This document shows, piece by piece, positions 17,138 through 26,004 of a stretch of 64,000 nt of DNA. Under the pieces are notes generated by a model. That model was given only the letters and a program-made list of their open reading frames with translations. It ran no database searches and was not told the origin of the DNA. Positions within the stretch are counted from its first letter, which is position 1. Each line of letters starts with the position of its first letter. Made by a program: the position numbers and the translations under genes. This DNA comes from Fodinibius sp964490705 (lineage in GTDB: Bacteria > Bacteroidota > Rhodothermia > Balneolales > Balneolaceae): assembly GCA_964490705.1 (NCBI GenBank), contig CAZBCG010000002.1, positions 186,001 through 250,000 of the forward strand. Reading direction: 5' to 3'.

Positions 17138-17959
17138 ATGATCAAAGTGCCGGCATTACAATCTTATGGAATGAAATTGGGATTTAAAGAGCTTTTGAAG
17201 TTCAAAATCCGTTCATCTATCAAACATCTCTTGTTGCCGGTCAATTACTGGCGTACGCTCGAGTTTTCTCTGGCTCTGAGGCACGGCAATTTTAAATCCT
17301 CTGATGTTGTACTCGATATTGGTAGTCCCAAGTTGTTGGCCCTGTATCTGAGCAAAAAGGTGGGGTGCAAAATATATGCTACCGATATTGAAGATTACTT
17401 TATTAACGAGTACGAGTTGTTACGAACACTCGAAGATATTTCGCCAGAGCAGTTTGTATTGCAAGTCGAAGACGGTCGTAATCTAAGTTTTGGCGATCAT
17501 TGTTTTGACAAGATTTTTTCTATTAGTGTGCTGGAGCATATTCCAGATGAGGGCGACTTGCAGTGTGCTCGCGAAATAGGACGGGTACTCAAGAAGGGGG
17601 GATCTTGTGTAATTACCGTACCGTTTGCACCGCAGTCAGAAATGGACTATACCACAAATACATTTTATTGGTCGGGTTCCTCAATCAAGCGCAATGATGG
17701 CAAGGTATTTTTTCAGCGCCGATACAGCGAACAGGATTTGTATGATCGGCTTATTATTCCATCGGGACTCAAACCCAAAACTCTGCAGTATTTTGGGGAG
17801 CAAGTGTTAAAGAATTCTTCCAAAGAGCTTTCGGAATATTTGCCCAATATAAGCGGCCCTATACAACCATTGCTTTCGAAACTATTTCATACACAAGGGA
17901 CAGATTCTTGGCAAACGCTCGACAAGCCGCTCTGTGCATTACTGGTGTTAGAAAAATGA
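17138..17959 (+). CDS. Class I SAM-dependent methyltransferase
   Basis: The protein has 273 residues from ATG 17138 (a TTG at 17123 is in frame). The Rossmann core is seen as VVLDIGSPKLLA (motif I, with SPK in place of the usual GxG), KIYATDIEDYF (motif II), FDKIFSISVLEHIPDEG (motif IV) and GRVLKKGGSCVITVPFAP. This is the Methyltransf_11 pattern. The substrate is unknown; membership in the sigma-54-type set suggests modification of the polysaccharide or a lipid-linked intermediate. It converges on dnaB with one base between the stop codons. Confidence 0.8.
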   Translation: MIKVPALQSYGMKLGFKELLKFKIRSSIKHLLLPVNYWRTLEFSLALRHGNFKSSDVVLDIGSPKLLALYLSKKVGCKIYATDIEDYFINEYELLRTLEDISPEQFVLQVEDGRNLSFGDHCFDKIFSISVLEHIPDEGDLQCAREIGRVLKKGGSCVITVPFAPQSEMDYTTNTFYWSGSSIKRNDGKVFFQRRYSEQDLYDRLIIPSGLKPKTLQYFGEQVLKNSSKELSEYLPNISGPIQPLLSKLFHTQGTDSWQTLDKPLCALLVLEK

Positions 17960-17960
17960 T

Positions 17961-19496
17961 CTAGAACGGTGCTTCTTCGTCATCCTCATTATCCGAGCCA
18001 TCCGGGCCGGGATTATGACCCATCGTCGGGGGACCACCGTTATTCGAAGAATTATTTTCAGATTGGTTATTTCCGTCGCCTCCATCAAAGGGATCGGGAC
18101 TGGCCGTAGTGGGATTTTCAAACCGAGCATATTCCTTGATAAAGTAGAGGGGCACCGTACCCACCGGACCGTTACGTTGTTTCCCGACAATTAGTTCTGC
18201 AAGGCCTGTGGTTGATTGTCCCTCGGGGGTTGTTTTGATGCCGTAGTATTCCGGCCGATAGAGAAAGCAAACCACATCGGCATCCTGCTCTATCGATCCC
18301 GATTCACGCAGATCGCTAAGCTGGGGACGTTTGTCACCGCCGCGCTGTTCAACGGCACGGCTCAACTGAGACAGGGCTACAACCGGCACACTCAATTCCT
18401 TGGCCAGTGCTTTAAGTCCCCGTGAGATTGATGCAATTTCTTGTTCCCGAGTTCCAAAATCCCCGGAGGCGGTCATCAGCTGCAGGTAATCCACAACAAT
18501 CAGGCCGATATCGTGCTCACTTTTCAGGCGGCGGCATTTGGTACGAAGCTCCATAATGCTGAGCCCCGGCGTATCATCCACAAAAATATTGGCCGTAAAC
18601 AGACGTCCTGCCGCATCAATAAGTCGTTTGAACTGCTCATCTTCGAGCCGTCCCGATCGGGCTGCCTGGGCATTAATGCGTCCTTCCATCGTCAACAGGC
18701 GTTGTACCAGCGATTGGTTCGACATCTCGAGGCTAAAAATAGCTACTTTTGTTTGTTTTTTGGGATCTTGGTGGAGTGCCGCATTGCGAGCGGTCGTCAA
18801 TACATAGGCCGTTTTACCCATCGAGGGACGAGCGGCCACAATAATGAGATCGCCATCCTGCCAGCCGGCCGTTAGATTATCCACATCAGTACCAGTAGGC
18901 ACGCCTGTAATTCCGGCTGATTTTCCGCGCATCTCTTCGAGGTGAGAAAGGGTGTCTTTAAGTACATCGCCGATCGGCTGTGCCTGGGTGCGCTGCTTGG
19001 AGTTAGCTAACTCAAAAATGCGCTGCTCGGCTTTATCCAACACATCATAGGGATCCGAGGAGCTGTCGTACGCTTCTTTGATGATGTCGGTACAGCCTAG
19101 GATCAAATTTCGTTTAGTGGCCTTCTCGGCAATAATTTGCGCGTGATAATCGATATTTGCTGCGGAGCTGACCGAGCGTGTGAGCTCAGAAAGATATCCC
19201 GAGCCGCCGCAAGTGTCGAGCAGGCCTTTGTCGCGAAGTTCATTCTCAACAGTCAGCAGATCAAGGGGATTATCCCGTTCATACAGATCATGCAATACAT
19301 CAAAAATGTGCTGGTGAGCAGGTTTGTAAAAATCCTTAGCAGAGAGCATCTGCAGCGCTACGGTAGCCGCTTCATGTTCGATAAGCATTGATCCCAGTAC
19401 GGCCTCTTCAACCTCAACGGCTTGTGGCGGAACGCGCCCTTCTTGTTCCAGCGTCTTGGAATCGCTACTGTTAAAATTCGAACCTTGTGATGCCAT
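17961..19496 (-). CDS. dnaB: Replicative DNA helicase DnaB
   Basis: The hexameric 5'-3' helicase of the replication fork, 511 residues. It has an N-terminal helical domain (about 25-130, with PPQAVEVEEAVLGSML), a linker and the RecA-type motor: Walker A AARPSMGKT (221-229), GLIVVDYLQLM as Walker B, and SQLSRAVEQRGGDKRPQLSDLRESGSIEQ. No intein interrupts it. After about residue 465 comes a low-complexity Gly/Asn/Ser/Pro linker and a final acidic tip, DNEDDEEAPF, which resembles the C-terminal tip of SSB. It is encoded away from the polysaccharide genes and begins the minus-strand housekeeping block. Confidence 0.97.
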   Translation of the reverse strand: MASQGSNFNSSDSKTLEQEGRVPPQAVEVEEAVLGSMLIEHEAATVALQMLSAKDFYKPAHQHIFDVLHDLYERDNPLDLLTVENELRDKGLLDTCGGSGYLSELTRSVSSAANIDYHAQIIAEKATKRNLILGCTDIIKEAYDSSSDPYDVLDKAEQRIFELANSKQRTQAQPIGDVLKDTLSHLEEMRGKSAGITGVPTGTDVDNLTAGWQDGDLIIVAARPSMGKTAYVLTTARNAALHQDPKKQTKVAIFSLEMSNQSLVQRLLTMEGRINAQAARSGRLEDEQFKRLIDAAGRLFTANIFVDDTPGLSIMELRTKCRRLKSEHDIGLIVVDYLQLMTASGDFGTREQEIASISRGLKALAKELSVPVVALSQLSRAVEQRGGDKRPQLSDLRESGSIEQDADVVCFLYRPEYYGIKTTPEGQSTTGLAELIVGKQRNGPVGTVPLYFIKEYARFENPTTASPDPFDGGDGNNQSENNSSNNGGPPTMGHNPGPDGSDNEDDEEAPF

Positions 19497-19644
19497 CCGC
19501 GATTATCGAATCTAAATATTAATATAGCCAATGAATTAGAAGAGCAGTGTAATCCCGACGGGAATTTATTACATCTGCTCGAAACACAAAGTAAAATAAA
19601 TGAGTCACTCTAGAAAGAGGAAACTGGATTAAAATTATGAAAAA

Positions 19645-20523
19645 TCAGGGTGTGCCACCGAGCTCATCATAGCGTTTTCGGAGCAGTTGAACATCTTCCC
19701 AAGTTGGTCGTTTCCACTTAGCATGACGGAGCAGGGCCGCCGGGTGGTACGTCGCCATGAGCTGATATTTGCCTCGAAAATTGTGGAACTGCCCACGCAT
19801 TTTAGTGAGCGAAAGATTTTTGTCCAACAGCGTTTGTGCGGAGACTTTACCGAGTGCCAAAATGAGCTTCGGTTCAATCAAATCAATCTGCCGGAGCAGA
19901 AAAGGGAGACTGCGCTTGCGTTCCTCCGGTTTGGGATTCCGATTATTCGGCGGGCGATGTTTGAGGATATTTGCGATATAGACGTCATCGCGATCGAAGT
20001 TAATGGCGTCCAGAATTTTGTTTAAAAGCTGACCCGCTTTGCCCACGAATGGTTCGCCCTGTTTATCTTCTTCGGCGCCGGGTGCTTCTCCAATCAGCAG
20101 TAGATCGGCATTGGGATTTCCGACCCCAAACACCAGTTGCGTGCCTTCAAGATCGGTTCGCAGCACATCGGCTTTTTGGCAGAGCGCTTCAAGCTCATCT
20201 AAGGTATTACACTTGTCAATTTGGTAATAGACTTCGTTCGAATCGTCTTGGTTGAACAGTCCTTCTTGCGAGTCGAATGATTCGGAGTTTTGGGATGTAG
20301 CCATGGGAGTGTTGGTTTGTTGATCCGATGGTTCAGAAACAGTGTTGGAAGTGTCAGGTGGGACAGGAGTGGAGGCGTCGTCGGTTTTTGTCGGCTGATC
20401 TATCTGTTCTTCGGCGGCAGTGGATGGCGCTGTGCTAAAATCCCCATAGAGTTCCCGCTCTTTTTTGATAAATGAGATTGCCTGCTCGATTAATTCTTCG
20501 GGATTTTGATCAGATTCAGCCAT
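19645..20523 (-). CDS. Family-4-like uracil-DNA glycosylase without iron-sulfur cysteines
   Basis: The 292-residue protein has a roughly 90-residue acidic, Thr/Pro/Ser-rich N-terminal extension, then a UDG fold of the family 4/UdgX group. Landmarks are the catalytic GEAPGAEED, the substrate loop PFVGKAGQLLNKIL, RPPNNRNPKPEE and YHPAALLR. The family normally binds a [4Fe-4S] cluster through four Cys. Here the usual K-C-R-P-P is K-H-R-P-P, the Cys before PFL is Ser, and the N-terminal C-x2-C is C-Q-K-A, so no cluster site remains. The fold and catalytic motifs still support uracil excision, but the activity is unproven. Confidence 0.82.
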   Translation of the reverse strand: MAESDQNPEELIEQAISFIKKERELYGDFSTAPSTAAEEQIDQPTKTDDASTPVPPDTSNTVSEPSDQQTNTPMATSQNSESFDSQEGLFNQDDSNEVYYQIDKCNTLDELEALCQKADVLRTDLEGTQLVFGVGNPNADLLLIGEAPGAEEDKQGEPFVGKAGQLLNKILDAINFDRDDVYIANILKHRPPNNRNPKPEERKRSLPFLLRQIDLIEPKLILALGKVSAQTLLDKNLSLTKMRGQFHNFRGKYQLMATYHPAALLRHAKWKRPTWEDVQLLRKRYDELGGTP

Positions 20524-20664
20524 GAGCTATTTCTGTGATATTGATAGAATAAAGAGTTTACAATTTTTTGTGATCCTTTTAAACTGGAAAGAGCGTAATA
20601 ATATCTTTGTAAGTGATAGTTTCGTTAAGCTTCTTTCTAAGATGGACGGTAAAACACTGATTCT

Positions 20665-20711
20665 GGATCCTGAAACCCCGAATGATCGGGACACGGCAAG
20701 TTCAGGATGAC
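20665..20711 (-). repeat. Interspersed palindromic element, long form
   Basis: On the minus strand it reads GTCATCCTGAACTTGCCG, then a TGTCCCGA/TCGGGG core, then TTTCAGGATC. It matches 52996-53042 at nearly every base. The CCTGAA/TTTCAGG arms and the CCCGA/TCGGG core form a nested hairpin. It sits downstream of mtaB in a 203-base gap that holds no gene. Confidence 0.75.
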
Positions 20712-20726
20712 AAGAAAAAGAATGAT

Positions 20727-22061
20727 CTACCCAACAAGCTCGGCGATAACTTGCTGTTCTTCTTTGGCTTCGGGCGTAAGTTCTCCAATGAGATATCCAT
20801 CCTTAGATCGGGCACCCAGTCGTACCGGCAGAATTTTGTTCTCATATCGTGGATTGTAGGGGATTCCCACGCGGACATAATTGTCGGTCCAGCCGAGCAT
20901 GGCTCCATCGTGGTTTGATCCTTCGAAAAGAACGGGCCGCACCTCCTCGGTAAAGGAAGTATCGAAATTGAATCGCTTTTTCTTGGAGAGACGTCGTAAT
21001 TTGTGAGTGCGCTCTTTGCGGACACTGTTCTGCACATTTGGTTCAATGTCCAGTGCATGGGTATTGGGACGTTCGGAATAGGTAAACACATGCAGGTAAG
21101 AGACGGGAAGATCAGCAATAAAATCAAAGGATTCCTGGAACAGCTGATCCGTTTCTCCAGGATGTCCCGTAATTACATCCACGCCAATAGCCGCATCGGG
21201 CATCAGCTCCTTGATGAGCTCTACACGTTCTTTGTACAGATCCGATTGATAGCGGCGTCGCATAAGTCCCAGCATCTCATCACTTCCGCTTTGCAGGGGC
21301 ATATGAAAGTGCGGTTGAATTTTCTCTGATTCGGCCGTAAAGCGGATGATTTCTTCGGTCATAAGATTGGGTTCGACTGATGAAAACCGAATGCGTTCCA
21401 GTCCTGATACCTCATCGAGGGCTTGAATGAGCATGTAGAAATTTTCGTCGGTACCACGGCCAAAATCGCCTGCATTTACGCCGGTGATGACGACCTCCTT
21501 AAATCCTTCTTCAACCAGTAGTTCTGCATTTTGAACGACCGACGCAATCTCGGGACTCCGGCTTTCGCCGCGCGCCATCGGAATGGTACAAAACGAACAG
21601 TTATAGCTGCAGCCGTCTTGTACTTTTAGAAAGGCCCGTGTGCGATCATCTGCCGAAAATGCATTGTGGAAATCGACGGCTTCGTTTACATCCGAGTTAT
21701 AAACAATGGGCTCGGATTGTTTTTCAAAATCGTCAAAAAGTTCGAGCAGCTTGAACTTGTTTTTTGCTCCGAGAATCGCATCTACGCCGTCAATTTCGGC
21801 AATTTCGTCGGGTTCGAGTTGTGCATAGCATCCGATAACGGCCACAAAAGCTTCGGGATTTTTGCGCAGTGCTTTTCGTACGGTACGGCGACAGGTGGCG
21901 TTGGCCCCTTGGGTTACCGAGCAGGTGTTGATGACATAAATGTCGGCCTCGCTATCGAACTCTGTAATATCATAGCCCTCTTCTTCAAAATCCTGCTGAA
22001 TGGCCATAGTCTCGGAATAATTCAGCTTGCAGCCGAGAGTTTTTAAAGCAACTTTTTTCAT
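20727..22061 (-). CDS. mtaB: tRNA-t6A methylthiotransferase MtaB
   Basis: It converts t6A to ms2t6A at position 37 of tRNAs reading ANN codons. The 444-residue radical-SAM protein has an N-terminal MTTase domain with cluster-binding Cys in TLGCKLNYSE, INTCSVTQGA and VIGCYAQLEP, then the radical-SAM triad C-x3-C-x2-C (CSYNCSFCTIPMARG), and a C-terminal TRAM-like domain (EGSNHDGAMLGWTDNYVRV). The LGCKLN start and the TIPMARG/SR sequence favour MtaB over MiaB or RimO. A small methyltransferase gene lies 112 bases upstream on the same strand. Confidence 0.93.
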   Translation of the reverse strand: MKKVALKTLGCKLNYSETMAIQQDFEEEGYDITEFDSEADIYVINTCSVTQGANATCRRTVRKALRKNPEAFVAVIGCYAQLEPDEIAEIDGVDAILGAKNKFKLLELFDDFEKQSEPIVYNSDVNEAVDFHNAFSADDRTRAFLKVQDGCSYNCSFCTIPMARGESRSPEIASVVQNAELLVEEGFKEVVITGVNAGDFGRGTDENFYMLIQALDEVSGLERIRFSSVEPNLMTEEIIRFTAESEKIQPHFHMPLQSGSDEMLGLMRRRYQSDLYKERVELIKELMPDAAIGVDVITGHPGETDQLFQESFDFIADLPVSYLHVFTYSERPNTHALDIEPNVQNSVRKERTHKLRRLSKKKRFNFDTSFTEEVRPVLFEGSNHDGAMLGWTDNYVRVGIPYNPRYENKILPVRLGARSKDGYLIGELTPEAKEEQQVIAELVG

Positions 22062-22173
22062 GAATCAACTAATAAGTCGAATTTCGGGGATAAGCGATTT
22101 ATTCGCTGTATCAATAAAGCAACCAAAAATACGAAATGACTGCAAAAATATCGACGATCGATTCCTTTGGAAC

Positions 22174-22953
22174 CTATTTTATTGGATTAGCAGTAAAAAG
22201 ATTGATGCTATAGACCAGGTTTGTGGATTCACTTTTACCGGCTAATGAAATAATACCGGCTGCCAACTCATCCCAAAGCGGACCTTCGTGTTCGATATAA
22301 CTTTGTGATTGGCCAACGCCGATCAGTCCGTCGAGATCCATCTCTTGGGAAAGTTGGTACGTATGGCGCTGCACATTTTTGTAATAGGGCAGGTACTGGA
22401 ATTTCCAGAGCAGACGCACCCGCAGCTTTTTTATTTTACCGGATAGCCCGTCGTAGGGCTCGATGCGATCCGCATTTTTCACGGTAGCCTCATCGATTAG
22501 TTTTACATAGGCTTTGGTAAAGGGATCGGAGGTATCCCAGTAATTCCAAATGAGCGCCAACTGTCCGCCGGGTTTGAGGATGCGGCGAAATTCTCGCAGA
22601 CTTTTTTTGAAATCGAACCAATGAAATGCCTGAAAGGAAGTGACTACATCAGCGCTGTTATCACTCACTCCGGACTGTTCTGCACTGCCTTGTGTAAATT
22701 CGATATTGGGATGCGATTCTGCAGCTTCAATCATGGCTTGATTGGGTTCAACAGCTGTAACAAATGCTCCTTTTTCGGCTAATAAATGCGATCCAATTCC
22801 GGTTCCGGCACCGATATCAACAACGCTGATGACATCCTGATGCTGAAACGGAGCAATAATTTCATTGATCGCTTTATCGTTATATCCGGCACGGTATTTC
22901 GCGTACGCCCTGGATTTTTCTGAGAATAATTTTGTTGATATTTGGTTTTGCAT
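22174..22953 (-). CDS. Class I SAM-dependent methyltransferase (Methyltransf_11)
   Basis: The protein has 259 residues from the ATG at 22953, which is preceded on its strand by GGGAGG at a good distance; the longer frame from 23037 lacks such support. Motifs: VVDIGAGTGIGSHLLA (motif I), VTAVEPNQAMIEAA (acidic loop), ADVVTSFQAFHWFD and EFRRILKPGGQLALIWNYWD. The FQAFHWF and RILKPGG pattern is that of small-molecule methyltransferases related to BioC and Tam. The substrate is not known. Confidence 0.82.
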   Translation of the reverse strand: MQNQISTKLFSEKSRAYAKYRAGYNDKAINEIIAPFQHQDVISVVDIGAGTGIGSHLLAEKGAFVTAVEPNQAMIEAAESHPNIEFTQGSAEQSGVSDNSADVVTSFQAFHWFDFKKSLREFRRILKPGGQLALIWNYWDTSDPFTKAYVKLIDEATVKNADRIEPYDGLSGKIKKLRVRLLWKFQYLPYYKNVQRHTYQLSQEMDLDGLIGVGQSQSYIEHEGPLWDELAAGIISLAGKSESTNLVYSINLFTANPIK

Positions 22954-23091
22954 GATGAGCCTCCCTGATTTGATTGATAAGCATCCCACATCACTTTTGA
23001 ATAAGAGCATATTAGCTTTTCTACCGATGGAAGGCAATAGCAGAGCTCGTAATATTTATTAGAATTTCTTAGGATTTGGCAGCTAAAACAA

Positions 23092-23124
23092 AAAAGGCTG
23101 AAAACGAGATGTTTTCAGCCTTTT
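23092..23124 (-). terminator. Strong intrinsic terminator of the nuo operon
   Basis: A perfect 14-bp stem, AAAAGGCTGAAAAC (23092-23105) with GTTTTCAGCCTTTT (23111-23124), and a 5-base loop. On the minus strand the stem runs into a T-tract. It lies 25 bases after the nuoH stop, so the complex I operon ends here. Confidence 0.85.
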
Positions 23125-23148
23125 GAAATCAAATAAAGTGTTTGGAGG

Positions 23149-24159
23149 TTACCCCAGGTAATGGTGCCATGCATAGATAATGATTGCAAGGCCCAGAAAG
23201 TTTAAAATACTGATGGGCAGCATCCGTTTCCAGCCCAGTTTCATTACTTGGTTATATTTGAATCGCGGGATGGTCCACCGTACCCAGATGAAAACAAATC
23301 CCCAGAACACGGTTTTAAGAGTAAATACGGAAACATCCAGGATGGCTTTGTACATCGGACTCATTTCTGGTAACCACCACTCGGCAAAGGGCAAGTGATA
23401 GCCGCCGAAGAAAAAGGTAGTGATAAGCATACTGCCGATAATTACGTGCATATATTCGGCAAGGAAAAACATCCCAAACTTCATCGAGCTGTATTCGGTA
23501 TGGAATCCACCGACCAGTTCTTGCTCGGCCTCGACCAAGTCAAATGGTGTTCGGTTTGCTTCGGCAAAAGCAGCGACGATAAAGATAACGGCTCCAATGG
23601 GATTCCGTAAAATATTCCACCACACTTCTTGTGAATTCACAACGTCAATCATGCTGAGCGATCCCGTAAACAAAATACAAGAGGCAATAGCCATACCCAT
23701 GGGCAGTTCGTAGCTGATCATTTGGGCGGCAGCTCGTAGTCCACCGAGAAGCGAATACTTGCTGTTTGAAGCCCATCCGCCCAGCGTTACGCCATAGACA
23801 CCCAGCGAATTTACGGCCAGTAAGTAGAGCACTCCGGCATTAATATCAGTGGCATATAATCCATCGCCAAAAGGAATAACTGCAATAGTCATCAGGGCGG
23901 TAACGACGGGAATCATTGGCGCAATAGCGTGGATCGTTTTAAATCCTTGTGCCGGAGTAACATCCTCTTTGAGCAGGAGCTTCACAACATCGGCCAGCGG
24001 CTGAAACAACCCCAGCGGACCTACGCGGTTCGGACCATAGCGATTTTGGATAAAAGCAGAAATACGTCGTTCTGCATAAACAGCAATAGCCGCCGAATTA
24101 AGCAGCATAAAAAGCGCTGTTCCTAAAACAATGTATGATGTCGTTGTTACGGGCTCCAT
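23149..24159 (-). CDS. nuoH: NADH-quinone oxidoreductase subunit H
   Basis: The membrane-arm subunit that forms much of the quinone chamber and contacts the peripheral arm. It has 336 residues and about 8-9 membrane helices. The conserved stretches RYGPNRVGPLGLFQPLADVVKLL and EANRTPFDLVEAEQELVGGFHTEYS (quinone-site acidic residues) are intact. It is the last gene of the block and is followed by a terminator; no nuoI follows. Confidence 0.96.
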   Translation of the reverse strand: MEPVTTTSYIVLGTALFMLLNSAAIAVYAERRISAFIQNRYGPNRVGPLGLFQPLADVVKLLLKEDVTPAQGFKTIHAIAPMIPVVTALMTIAVIPFGDGLYATDINAGVLYLLAVNSLGVYGVTLGGWASNSKYSLLGGLRAAAQMISYELPMGMAIASCILFTGSLSMIDVVNSQEVWWNILRNPIGAVIFIVAAFAEANRTPFDLVEAEQELVGGFHTEYSSMKFGMFFLAEYMHVIIGSMLITTFFFGGYHLPFAEWWLPEMSPMYKAILDVSVFTLKTVFWGFVFIWVRWTIPRFKYNQVMKLGWKRMLPISILNFLGLAIIIYAWHHYLG

Positions 24160-24170
24160 TTAAATATTTT

Positions 24171-25913
24171 TTACGCTTGTTTTACTTCTTCTTGTTGGAT
24201 GGGCAGCTGTACGCCTTGTTCTTCGTCCATGCGTTCGTAGGAGATATCGCTAAGCATATCGAACTGACTTCGGATATCAGCAAAAACATCGCGGGAATGC
24301 TGATATTCAAACTCCAGGTTAATGCGATCGGCCAGCTTATTCAGGAACTCCCAAACCGGCAGGCAATCGACTTTGTTTTCTTCGCTCACCCAGTTGTCAA
24401 AATTGGTTCCATAACGATCAAGGCGACCTTCCGACATCTCGAGATTGAGGCGACGGTTGGTGTATTTTGTTTCTTTCGCGGGATACGACCGCTGAATGCG
24501 ACCATCCACGTTTACATAACTGGCCGCATGTTCAGCCACACAGGTTATGGGGATAACCAGATCAGATGCGTTGGTCGTATCAGACTGATTCGTAGCAAAA
24601 GAGATGGTGTATGTATTGCTGAGATCATCAGTAGCCAGTACGTCGCGACCGATTAGATCATCCGAAAGAATAATTACCACCTCGGCCTTTGCAACGGCTG
24701 ATTTCAGTGATTCGCTATCCGTTTCATCAAGATTGATGGCTCGACATCCGTTCGTATTGGGAGCTTGGTCATCAGTAATTAAGAAATCATCGCCAGCTCC
24801 CGGAATGATATGTTTTGCAAATTTCGCATTGGTAGCACCCAGCAGGTTAAAAAACTTATTGAAGGAATAGTTTTCTTCAACGGATGCATGCGGACTGCCA
24901 ATGATGGCAATATCTTGAGCATTATGAGCCTCGAGTACTTCTGCAAATGTCTCGATGGCATTATTCCACGAGGTGTTCGATTGATTATCGCCGTCGAGCT
25001 TAATCGAAGGACGCGAAACGCGGTTTTCATTGAAGAGTTTATAAGCCTCACGTCCGACGTCCGGCATCCAATAATCATTGACTTCCTTGTTTTGACGAGG
25101 CGTGATGCGGAGCACTTCGTTGTCGCGGGTCCATAGGTCAATATTACAGCCTTTGCCGTTGGTAATATCGATGCTGGGTGTTTGGTTCATCTCCCAGACC
25201 CGAGCTTTAAATCGGAAATCGCTGGAGGTTAGTGCACCGACAGGACAGATGTCCACAGTATTCAGTGAATAGGGATCATCGAATGTTTCGCCCGGTGCGG
25301 TTTGCGGATAATTGCTGTCGCCGCGTTCGACAATGGTAAGCTGATGGGTCTCACTAATTTCTTCGGTAAAGCGAACGCACCGCGTACAGTTGATACATCG
25401 CTCGGCATCCATCGTCACTCGGGGACCAAGGTCAACGCGCTTGGGTTTGTGCACCTTTTTGACTTCAAAACGGCTGCCTTCCGGTCCATACTTATAGGTT
25501 TGAATCTGCAGCGGGCATTCACCGGCCTGATCACAAATAGGACAGTCCAGCGGATGATTGACGAGAATAAACTCGAGATTATCCTTTTGGGCACGCTCAA
25601 TCTCTTCGGATGTTTCCTGCGTGTGAACCACCATGCCATCCTGCAACGGAGTAGAGCAGGAGGTCTGCGGTTTCGGGAACCATCGAATTTTGCGTTCTCC
25701 ATCTTCATCGAGCTCATATTCCCCGGTTTCCTGATCTTTTACCGGTGTTCCCACCTTGACCATACATTGGCGACAATTCGCCGGTATCGACATGGATGGG
25801 TGATAACAGAAGAATGGGACTTCCATGCCCTGATCCAAGATAAACTGGAGGAGCATCTCGTCCTGTTCTTCGTCAAATTCGTAACGTGTACCGTCTATAA
25901 ATACTTCAGGCAT
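24171..25913 (-). CDS. nuoG: NADH-quinone oxidoreductase subunit G (short form, no N7 cluster)
   Basis: The peripheral-arm iron-sulfur subunit, 580 residues, well short of the roughly 900 in E. coli. The N-terminal [2Fe-2S] site has Cys36, Cys47, Cys50 and Cys86. The H-C3 region is DCPICDQAGECPLQ with an upstream His, and the [4Fe-4S] site is CINCTRCVRF with VDICPVGAL. The C-x2-C-x3-C-C set that binds cluster N7 is missing; the corresponding region (MNQTPSIDITNGKGCNID) has one Cys. The molybdopterin-oxidoreductase-like domain is shortened. The order nuoF-nuoG-nuoH is conserved. Confidence 0.93.
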   Translation of the reverse strand: MPEVFIDGTRYEFDEEQDEMLLQFILDQGMEVPFFCYHPSMSIPANCRQCMVKVGTPVKDQETGEYELDEDGERKIRWFPKPQTSCSTPLQDGMVVHTQETSEEIERAQKDNLEFILVNHPLDCPICDQAGECPLQIQTYKYGPEGSRFEVKKVHKPKRVDLGPRVTMDAERCINCTRCVRFTEEISETHQLTIVERGDSNYPQTAPGETFDDPYSLNTVDICPVGALTSSDFRFKARVWEMNQTPSIDITNGKGCNIDLWTRDNEVLRITPRQNKEVNDYWMPDVGREAYKLFNENRVSRPSIKLDGDNQSNTSWNNAIETFAEVLEAHNAQDIAIIGSPHASVEENYSFNKFFNLLGATNAKFAKHIIPGAGDDFLITDDQAPNTNGCRAINLDETDSESLKSAVAKAEVVIILSDDLIGRDVLATDDLSNTYTISFATNQSDTTNASDLVIPITCVAEHAASYVNVDGRIQRSYPAKETKYTNRRLNLEMSEGRLDRYGTNFDNWVSEENKVDCLPVWEFLNKLADRINLEFEYQHSRDVFADIRSQFDMLSDISYERMDEEQGVQLPIQQEEVKQA

Positions 25914-25933
25914 CGGTTTACTAGGTTAAAAGA

Positions 25934-26004
25934 GTTATTTGTTATTGGTTATTAGTTATTATTGGACGTTCCAATTAACTAATAACGTTCAACGAATAAC
26001 AAAT
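25934..26004. repeat. Imperfect inverted repeat between nuoF and nuoG
   Basis: ATTTGTTATTGGTTATTAG (from 25937) pairs imperfectly with CTAATAACGTTCAACGAATAACAAAT (to 26004). This is an AT-rich, long-arm structure in the only sizeable gap between nuoF and nuoG. It could slow or partly stop transcription, or be one copy of an interspersed repeat family. Confidence 0.55.

Noticed and set aside
18475..18900. Long forward-strand open frames across dnaB
   Set aside because: They are antisense shadows of a conserved helicase and have low-complexity or Cys/Arg-rich translations with no family pattern.
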